A DNA stretch of 5,314 bases from contig SLLW01000343.1 in assembly GCA_007133875.1 (NCBI GenBank), positions 1 to 5,314 on the forward strand, given 5' to 3'. The position numbers and the translations under genes are program-made. Below are positions 1 to 5,314 of the stretch, in pieces (position 1 is the stretch's first letter; each line of letters begins with the position of its first letter). The notes beneath the pieces are model-generated. The model had not been told where the DNA came from. It saw only the letters and a list, made by a program, of their open reading frames with translations, and made no database searches. This DNA is from Balneolales bacterium (GTDB lineage Bacteria > Bacteroidota > Rhodothermia > Balneolales > Natronogracilivirgulaceae).

Positions 1-1343
1 GCTTTTTGAGTGAGAATGGTGATGGTTTTTTCACCTACTCCCCGTGCCGGCTCATTAATAACACGAAGAAGCGATTCGTTATCATTCGGGTTCACCAGCA
101 TCCGGAGATAGGCGGTCACATCTTTGATCTCCTTTCGTTGATAGAATGAAATGCCGCCAACCAGCTGATAGGGGATTCCCTTACGCCGGAACGCATCTTC
201 CAGTACACGGCTTTGGTAATTGGTGCGATAGAGCACGGCAAAATCACGGAAACTCATGTGGTTCCGCATCTTCATGGATTCGATCGATCGTACAATTCGG
301 TTTGCTTCATCCCGCTCATCATAATTTTCGATGACGGTTACGATATCGCCCTGATCATTGTTCGTCCACAGGGTCTTTTCCAGCCGGGAACTGTTGTTTT
401 TGATGATCGAATCGGCACATTTCAGAATGGCTTTTGTAGAACGGTAGTTTTGCTCGAGTGGTATTTGGGTGGCATCGGGGTAATCTTCCCTGAAGTTCAG
501 GATATTTCCGATATCGGCACCCCGAAACGAGTAGATGCTCTGGGCATCATCACCGACCACACAGATATTCTCATGTCCGGCAGCAAGCAGTTTGGTTGCA
601 CGGTACTGCGCATGGTTGGTATCCTGGTACTCATCAATAAGGATATAGCGGAAATGCTCCTGATACTTTTGAAGGATCTCCGGGTGTCGTTCGAACAATT
701 CAATCGGTTTGATGAGCAGGTCATCAAAATCCATGGCATTGTTTTGTTTGCATCGCTGGATATATCGCTCATAGACCTGCGCCGCGATATCTTCCATCGA
801 ACTTTGCACGAACTTGTCACGGAATACTTCAGCGGATATTAACTGATTCTTGGCGCCACTGATGATGAAGCGGATCGCCTGGGGTTTCACTTCCCGCGTA
901 TTGAATCCGAGTTCCGTGAGAATGGCTTTTATGACCCGGTCGCTGTCCACACTGTCATAAATACTGAAATCGCGCGTATAACCGAGTGTTTCCGCTTCAA
1001 TGCGCAGTATCCGTGAGAAAATCGAATGGAAAGTCCCCATCCACAGCCGGTTGGCTTGTTCGCCGATCAGATCGACAATACGCTCCTGCATCTCCCGGGC
1101 AGCTTTATTGGTAAAGGTGAGTGCGAGTATCTGATTGGGCCAGGCTTTCTTCTGATACAACAGATTGGCGATCCGGTAAGTGAGTACCCGGGTTTTGCCG
1201 CTTCCGGCTCCGGCTATAATAAGCAGAGGGCCATCCGTGTGGAGCACCGCTTTTTTCTGCCGCTCGTTTACATTCTGGAGAAACGGGGGGATGGACGGAC
1301 GTGGTTCCTGCTGATCGTCATTTTCCAATACAAAAGTCGGCAT
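1..1343 (-). CDS. UvrD/PcrA-type superfamily 1 DNA helicase, N-terminal 447 residues (3' end beyond window)
   Basis: ATP-dependent 3'-5' DNA helicase of the UvrD/PcrA/Rep family, known for roles in nucleotide excision repair, mismatch repair or clearing replication forks. The frame is open from the ATG at 1343 to the window edge with no stop. Helicase motifs appear in the expected order: Q-motif NERQ (26-29), Walker A AGAGSGKT (44-51), motif Ia TFTNKAAREM (76-85), GTFHS (103-107), DFDDLL (205-210), Walker B IDEYQDTN (236-243), motif III VGDDAQSIYSFRGA (263-276), motif IV LEQNYRST (296-303), and the 2A-domain block GGISFYQRKEIKD (396-408). Motifs V and VI and the C-terminal tail lie outside. 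The family is usually about 700-780 aa, so roughly 60% is present. The start is well fixed: an in-frame TAA lies four codons upstream and the next ATG would be residue 85, inside motif Ia. No clear Shine-Dalgarno precedes it. A polar, proline-containing stretch of about 20 residues precedes the Q-motif region. UvrD, PcrA and Rep cannot be told apart from this part, so no symbol is given. Confidence 0.96.
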   Translation of the reverse strand, partial: MPTFVLENDDQQEPRPSIPPFLQNVNERQKKAVLHTDGPLLIIAGAGSGKTRVLTYRIANLLYQKKAWPNQILALTFTNKAAREMQERIVDLIGEQANRLWMGTFHSIFSRILRIEAETLGYTRDFSIYDSVDSDRVIKAILTELGFNTREVKPQAIRFIISGAKNQLISAEVFRDKFVQSSMEDIAAQVYERYIQRCKQNNAMDFDDLLIKPIELFERHPEILQKYQEHFRYILIDEYQDTNHAQYRATKLLAAGHENICVVGDDAQSIYSFRGADIGNILNFREDYPDATQIPLEQNYRSTKAILKCADSIIKNNSSRLEKTLWTNNDQGDIVTVIENYDERDEANRIVRSIESMKMRNHMSFRDFAVLYRTNYQSRVLEDAFRRKGIPYQLVGGISFYQRKEIKDVTAYLRMLVNPNDNESLLRVINEPARGVGEKTITILTQK

Positions 1344-1404
1344 ACTACGAATTTAAAACGGGTTACTCCGGATGGACCGGGTATGGTGACAATTCAGTAA
1401 CTAT

Positions 1405-1413
1405 ATCATAACA
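1405..1413 (-). promoter_or_regulatory. Possible extended -10 promoter element for the helicase gene
   Basis: The minus strand reads TGTTATGAT, i.e. an extended -10 TGn followed by TATGAT, one mismatch from TATAAT. It would start transcription near 1398, leaving about 55 bases of leader before the ATG at 1343. I see no good -35 hexamer at 16-18 bases, and Bacteroidota-type promoters differ from this consensus, so the call is tentative. The A+T-rich gap and the length of spacer fit a separate promoter for the helicase. Confidence 0.3.
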
Positions 1414-1425
1414 CGTAAAATACGT
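1413..1425. repeat. Palindrome ACGTA-AAA-TACGT in the valS-helicase gap
   Basis: Perfect 5-base arms around a 3-base centre. It abuts the next palindrome at base 1425 and sits directly upstream of the -10-like element of the helicase gene, where an operator overlapping the -35 region would lie. The stem is too weak and lacks a following T-run for an intrinsic terminator. A regulator cannot be named. Confidence 0.4.
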
Positions 1426-1437
1426 TACATTATGTAA
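1425..1437. repeat. Palindrome TTACAT-T-ATGTAA in the valS-helicase gap
   Basis: Perfect 6-base arms around a single central base, beginning 11 bases downstream of the valS stop codon. As DNA it has the symmetry of a dimeric regulator site. As RNA it would be a poor hairpin because the loop is a single base and the stem is A+T-rich, so a terminator is unlikely. Together with the neighbouring palindrome it forms a 25-base block of dyad symmetry. Confidence 0.45.
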
Positions 1438-1448
1438 GAGAATTTCTA

Positions 1449-4187
1449 CTATTCCAGATCAGCCAGGATGGTCTGCATTTTTTCCAGGTTCAGGCGGGCA
1501 TCCCTCTGTTTGTTACGTTCGTTCTGCACGACCTGCTCCGGGGCATTATCAACAAACTTGCTGTTTGCCAGCTTTTTTTCCACCGAACCCAGGAACGTTT
1601 CAAGCCGGGTGATCTCCTTATGCACCCGTTCTTTCTCCTTTTCAAAATCGATAAGGCCGGAGAGCGGTACAAAGAGCTGGTGTCCGTTTATCACATCAGA
1701 TGCGCTGGCTTTGGGCCGTTCGGCCTGGGTATCAACGGTAAATTCACCAAGCCGGAGCATTTTTTCAAATACCGAACGGTGCTGCAGAAGGTTATCTTGC
1801 GTTTCAGCATCGGCAGGTTTGATTATAATCGATACATCCAGATTGTCCGGAACATTCATTTCGGCGCGGATATTCCGGACCGATGATATCATCTGCTGCA
1901 TGGTTACGAACAGCTTCTCGGAATTCTTGTCGACGAGTTCGCTCCTGAACTCCGGCCATTCACTTACAATTATTGCTTCATCAGCCGTACGATTGCGAAG
2001 GCGCTGCCAGATCTCTTCGGTGATAAATGGCATGAACGGATGAAGCAGCTTCAGCAACATTTCGAAGAGGATCACCGCACGTTCAGCGGTGGCCGTTGGC
2101 ATGGATGTGCCATACTCCGGTTTGATCAGTTCGAGATACCAGTCGCAATAATCATCCCAGACCAGCGCGTAAATTTTCAGCAGGGCTTCATTGAGACGGT
2201 AGCGGGAGAGGTCTTCTTCAACCGCTTCGATGGTCTGGTGCACCCGGGATATCATCCACTGGTCGTGCAGCTGCAACGCACCGGATGATGGATCATCGCC
2301 GGTTCTGTTACTATCGATTTTTGACTCGCTGCCGGGAACCACATCACTCCGCTCACACCGGTACTCGGCTTTGGGATCAAGATGGAGATTCAGAAACCGG
2401 AATGCATTCCACAATTTATTGGCAAAATTCCGGCCCATTTCAAATTTTGACGGATCGAGTTTGATATCCTGGCCCTGGGCGCAAAGGATGATCAGGCAAT
2501 AACGAACCGCATCCGCTCCATACTGGTCGATCATTTCCAGCGGATCAATTCCATTATTGAGGCTTTTGCTCATTTTCCGGCCCTGTTTGTCCTTGACGAT
2601 GCCGGTCATGAAAACATCATGGAAAGGCGCCTTGCCGGTAAAATGGAGTCCGCCCATAAGCATCCGGCTTACCCAGAAAAAGAGGATGTCATACCCGGAG
2701 ACCAGAAGCGATGTCGGGTAGAAATATTCGTAGGATTTGGTTTTCTCAGGCCAGCCAAGTGTGGAAAAGGGCCAGAGCCAGGAGGAGAACCAGGTATCGA
2801 GCACATCGGGGTCCTGCACCATTCCAACTTCGGGTTGGTCGATGCTGACGACGTAGTCACGTTTGTGGTCGATGGATCCGTCATCGCGGGTATAATACCA
2901 GACCGGAATGCGGTGCCCCCACCAGAGCTGCCGGGAAATCACCCAATCACGAATGTTCTCCATCCACCGGAAAAATTCATTCTCCCATCGGGACGGGAAG
3001 AAACGGAACTCGCCGTTTTTACTTGCCTGCATCGCTTTGTCAGCAAGGGGCTGCATCTTCACAAACCACTGGTCGGAGAGCAGGGGCTCGATGATCGCTT
3101 TGCTGCGGCTGGATATCCCGATCTGATTGACATAATCCTCCACCTTCACCAGCAGCCCATCCGCCTCAAGATCTGTAACAATCTGCTCCCGTGCATCAAA
3201 ACGGTCCATGCCGGCATACTTGCCGGAGTCTTCATTCAATGTGCCGTCTTTGTTGATGATGTTGATTGCGGGGAGTGAATGGCGCTGCCCGATCTCAAAA
3301 TCATTTTCGTCGTGGGCGGGAGTAACTTTCAGCGCTCCGGATCCGTAATCCATTTTGACATATTCGTCGGCGATGATGGGCACGGTTCGACCGGTAGTGG
3401 GAATATATACCTCTCCGCCAACCAGTTCCCGATAGCGTTCATCCTCCGGGTGGACACTCACGGCGGTATCTGCCGGGATGGTTTCGGGCCGTGTTGTGGC
3501 AATGGTGATATGAGTGATGCCCGACCGTTCGGCGGTTTTTTCTTCCAGCGGGTAGGAGATGTGCCACATATGGCCTTTGCGTTCAACATGCTCCACCTCC
3601 TCGTCCGAGATGGCGGTCATATCCACCGGACACCAGTTGACCAGATAATTTCCCTTGTAGATGAGGCCTTCGTTGTGAAGACGGATAAACGTCTCCTGAA
3701 CTGCCCTGGAGAGTCCTTCATCCATGGTAAACCGTTCGCGGCTCCAGTCGCAGCTAACGCCCAGCTTGCTGTATTGGCGGGTGATGATCTCCCCGTATTT
3801 TTCTTTCCACTCCCAGACCTTTTGAACAAAAGCTTCCCGGCCGATGTCGTGTCGGTTCTTCTTCTCGTTCTTTTTCAGATCCTTTTCAACAACGTTCTGT
3901 GTAGCAATACCGGCGTGATCGGTACCCGGCAACCAGAGGGCCTCATAACCTTGCATTCGCTTCAGGCGGGTTATGGTATCCTGGACCGCTCCCTGGAGTG
4001 CGTGTCCCATATGCAGGGCGCCTGTAACATTCGGCGGGGGCATCATAATGGTAAACGGCTCCTTGCCGGACTCCTCACTCGCTTCAAACATCCGGTTCTG
4101 CATCCAGTACGCATACCACCGGTCTTCGATGGCTTTGGGATCATACTGCTTGGGTACTTCGTTCTCTTTGGTGATACCGTTGGACAT
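1449..4187 (-). CDS. valS: Valine--tRNA ligase (ValRS), complete
   Basis: Class I aminoacyl-tRNA synthetase that attaches valine to tRNA-Val in the cytoplasm and hydrolyses mischarged threonine. At 912 aa it is of normal length. In order: N-terminal entry with PPPNVTGALHMGHAL, whose HIGH-type signature HMGH is at 59-62; GTDHAGIATQ (88-97); zinc-knuckle-like WCPVD (185-189) with TAISDEEVEH; CP1 editing domain, roughly 200-370, with TTRPET (231-236) and the conserved YGSGALKVTPAHDEND (281-296); return to the Rossmann fold with WVISRQLWWGHRIP (415-428), DTWFSSWLWPFS (464-475) and SGYDILFFWVSRM (497-509); KMSKS (538-542); helical anticodon-binding domain about 640-790; and a C-terminal charged coiled coil (about 843-912) typical of bacterial ValRS. 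ATG 4187 is the only ordinary start after the in-frame rsmB stop and has AGAGGT just upstream. It lies 33 bases after rsmB and probably shares its transcript. The editing motif continues IPAD where many ValRS have MLGD. A hydrophilic linker at 604-638 looks longer than usual. IleRS and LeuRS are unlikely given GTDHAGIATQ and the coiled-coil tail. Confidence 0.98.
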   Translation of the reverse strand: MSNGITKENEVPKQYDPKAIEDRWYAYWMQNRMFEASEESGKEPFTIMMPPPNVTGALHMGHALQGAVQDTITRLKRMQGYEALWLPGTDHAGIATQNVVEKDLKKNEKKNRHDIGREAFVQKVWEWKEKYGEIITRQYSKLGVSCDWSRERFTMDEGLSRAVQETFIRLHNEGLIYKGNYLVNWCPVDMTAISDEEVEHVERKGHMWHISYPLEEKTAERSGITHITIATTRPETIPADTAVSVHPEDERYRELVGGEVYIPTTGRTVPIIADEYVKMDYGSGALKVTPAHDENDFEIGQRHSLPAINIINKDGTLNEDSGKYAGMDRFDAREQIVTDLEADGLLVKVEDYVNQIGISSRSKAIIEPLLSDQWFVKMQPLADKAMQASKNGEFRFFPSRWENEFFRWMENIRDWVISRQLWWGHRIPVWYYTRDDGSIDHKRDYVVSIDQPEVGMVQDPDVLDTWFSSWLWPFSTLGWPEKTKSYEYFYPTSLLVSGYDILFFWVSRMLMGGLHFTGKAPFHDVFMTGIVKDKQGRKMSKSLNNGIDPLEMIDQYGADAVRYCLIILCAQGQDIKLDPSKFEMGRNFANKLWNAFRFLNLHLDPKAEYRCERSDVVPGSESKIDSNRTGDDPSSGALQLHDQWMISRVHQTIEAVEEDLSRYRLNEALLKIYALVWDDYCDWYLELIKPEYGTSMPTATAERAVILFEMLLKLLHPFMPFITEEIWQRLRNRTADEAIIVSEWPEFRSELVDKNSEKLFVTMQQMISSVRNIRAEMNVPDNLDVSIIIKPADAETQDNLLQHRSVFEKMLRLGEFTVDTQAERPKASASDVINGHQLFVPLSGLIDFEKEKERVHKEITRLETFLGSVEKKLANSKFVDNAPEQVVQNERNKQRDARLNLEKMQTILADLE

Positions 4188-4190
4188 GTT

Positions 4191-4196
4191 ACCTCT
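4191..4196 (-). promoter_or_regulatory. Ribosome binding site of valS
   Basis: The minus strand reads AGAGGTAACATG here. AGAGG is a fair match to the anti-Shine-Dalgarno complement, four bases before the ATG at 4187, slightly short of the usual spacing. It supports that ATG as the start. The 33-base gap from the rsmB stop shows no promoter or hairpin, in keeping with co-transcription. Confidence 0.6.
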
Positions 4197-4220
4197 GATG
4201 GCTAAAATCGGATTTACAGA

Positions 4221-5314
4221 TTACACTTTCCTGCGAAGCAATACGCCGAAATGTCCGTCGCATTTATGGATATGGGGGAGTGTCTGATAGGATTTCCCAT
4301 CCTTGGCAAGGACCTCCTCCGGCAAGTAATCTTCAAGATTTTCCAGTTCGAAATTGTCGTACACTTCAAGGAAATGGGTGATGCGTTCCATGTTTTCTTC
4401 CGGCTCGATGGAACACGTCGTGTAGACCAACCGTCCGCCACGCTTAACCATATTTGCTGCTGCATCAAGAAGTTCATCCTGCTGATCTGCGAACTCTTTT
4501 AAGTCTTCTTCCGAACGGCGCCATCGCAGGTCAGCTCGTTTGGCCAGCACTCCGGTACCGGAGCAGGGGGCGTCGAGCAGTACGGCATCAACCAGTTTAA
4601 AGCGCTCCTGAATGATGTCGGCACGCTGGACTTTTACAATTTCAGCACCGTAGTGGCTGACATTCTCGGCAATGGATCCGATCCGGTCGGCATCGATATC
4701 GACAGCCAGAATACTGCCCTGGTTTTGCATCAGGTCACACATGGCAATCGTTTTGGTACCGGGTGCGGCACAAAGGTCATAGACATTTTCCCCGGGCTGC
4801 GGATCCAGAATCGTGGGAGCGAAACCTGCGGCGATATCCTGAACCTGGCAAAAACCTTTCTGGAACCACCCTTTCGAACGGAGTTTGCTCAGTGCCTCCA
4901 CCTTGTAGTAGCTGGGGAGCCAATCGCTCTCTTCGAACGCGATGCCGGCTTTGGTTAACCTGAGTTTAAAATTATTGTCATTGGTTTTGATGCCGTTCAT
5001 TCTCAGATAATAGGAGGGGCGCTGATTGTTGTACTGCATCAGCTGAAAGGCTTCGCGTTCTCCGAAACGGTCTACCCACCGTTTAACCAGCCATTCGGGG
5101 TGGGAAAAAGTGGTGGCAATCAATTTGGTCCGATCCTTGAAGTCAGGTTTTGGAAGTTGGGGCATTTCCCGCTGGACCCGGCGAAGGATGGCGTTGATCA
5201 GATCGCCACTGCGTGATCCGGCAATCGACTTGGTCAGTTCCACTGCTTCATTAATAGCGGCATAATCCGGTGTGCTGTCCATGAAAAGAAGATCATAGAG
5301 CCCTACACGCAGGA
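4221..5314 (-). CDS. rsmB: 16S rRNA (cytosine-967-C5)-methyltransferase RsmB, missing its N-terminus (5' end beyond window)
   Basis: SAM-dependent RNA methyltransferase of the RsmB/Sun (NOL1/NOP2) family, which makes m5C967 in 16S rRNA. The frame is open to the right edge, giving 363 codons. The first visible residues, LRVGLYDLL followed by PDYAAINEAVEL and NAILRRV, are the second half of the N-terminal NusB-like RNA-binding domain, so the Met codon at 5282 is internal and perhaps 70-80 residues are missing. Counting from that Met: HPEWLV (61-66); QVQDIAAG (147-153); SAM motif I DLCAAPGTKT (169-178); AVDIDADR (193-200); motif IV DAPCSGTG (237-244) with Cys240; WRRSEEDL (254-261); and motif VI YTTCSIEPEEN (287-297) with catalytic Cys290. 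Both cysteines expected of m5C RNA methyltransferases are present. The C-terminus has HKCDGHFGVLLRRK, matching the D-G-F-rich ending of the family. Motif I has Thr where AAPGGKT is usual. It ends 33 bases before valS. RsmF or another NOL1 paralogue is unlikely because of the NusB-like segment. Confidence 0.95.
   Translation of the reverse strand, partial: LRVGLYDLLFMDSTPDYAAINEAVELTKSIAGSRSGDLINAILRRVQREMPQLPKPDFKDRTKLIATTFSHPEWLVKRWVDRFGEREAFQLMQYNNQRPSYYLRMNGIKTNDNNFKLRLTKAGIAFEESDWLPSYYKVEALSKLRSKGWFQKGFCQVQDIAAGFAPTILDPQPGENVYDLCAAPGTKTIAMCDLMQNQGSILAVDIDADRIGSIAENVSHYGAEIVKVQRADIIQERFKLVDAVLLDAPCSGTGVLAKRADLRWRRSEEDLKEFADQQDELLDAAANMVKRGGRLVYTTCSIEPEENMERITHFLEVYDNFELENLEDYLPEEVLAKDGKSYQTLPHIHKCDGHFGVLLRRKV

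Noticed and set aside
213..842. A 209-codon plus-strand open frame
   Set aside because: It lies wholly opposite the helicase gene, whose motifs II-IV map there. Its translation resembles no protein I know.
1357..1392. CCGG-containing inverted repeat as a valS terminator
   Set aside because: Only about four or five consecutive base pairs form, with no T-run following on the minus strand, so it does not qualify as an intrinsic terminator.
1344..1448. Small gene or structured RNA in the valS-helicase gap
   Set aside because: Too short, with stops in the helicase frame and no stable stem. Only the two palindromes and the -10-like element stand out.
2619..3278. A 219-codon plus-strand open frame
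   Set aside because: It is antisense to the ValRS catalytic and editing region, with no independent evidence of coding.
3279..4205. A 308-codon open frame on the plus strand opposite valS
   Set aside because: It is antisense to the conserved 5' half of valS, where every ValRS motif is intact. It has no recognisable domain or ribosome binding site, and such open antisense frames are common opposite well-biased genes.
5280..5282. ATG as the start codon of rsmB
   Set aside because: The same frame continues upstream to the window edge and encodes LRVGLYDLLF, which matches the NusB-like domain of RsmB, so this Met is internal.

Overview
The window holds three conserved bacterial housekeeping genes, all on the minus strand, packed head to tail with little spacing. 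Read in the direction of transcription (high to low coordinates) they are: the 3' part of rsmB (16S rRNA cytosine-5 methyltransferase, start beyond the right edge), a complete valS (valyl-tRNA synthetase, 912 aa), and the first 447 codons of a UvrD/PcrA-type DNA helicase that runs off the left edge. I see no RNA genes, mobile elements, CRISPR arrays, long repeats or phage genes. Base composition is balanced and looks uniform, and nothing suggests recent transfer.

Layout: 5314-4221 is rsmB (partial). A 33-base gap carrying a Shine-Dalgarno-like AGAGGT leads to valS at 4187-1449, so these two are probably co-transcribed. A 105-base gap (1448-1344) follows. It contains two abutting A+T-rich palindromes and an extended -10-like hexamer, and I read it as a probable promoter/operator for the helicase. 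The helicase gene occupies 1343-1 and has no stop inside the window.

The genes serve separate core functions: ribosome maturation (RsmB), charging of tRNA-Val (ValS), and DNA unwinding in repair (UvrD/PcrA). The first two both belong to translation, but no dedicated joint pathway is evident.

Organism: a bacterium of intermediate G+C. The helicase motif III variant (SFRGA rather than the GWRGA usual in Proteobacteria and Firmicutes), the poor Shine-Dalgarno of the helicase and the general feel of the ValRS suggest the Bacteroidota/Balneolota/Rhodothermota side of the tree. This is an impression from motifs, not a database result. No previously undescribed system is visible. The most unusual non-coding feature is the double palindrome upstream of the helicase gene.
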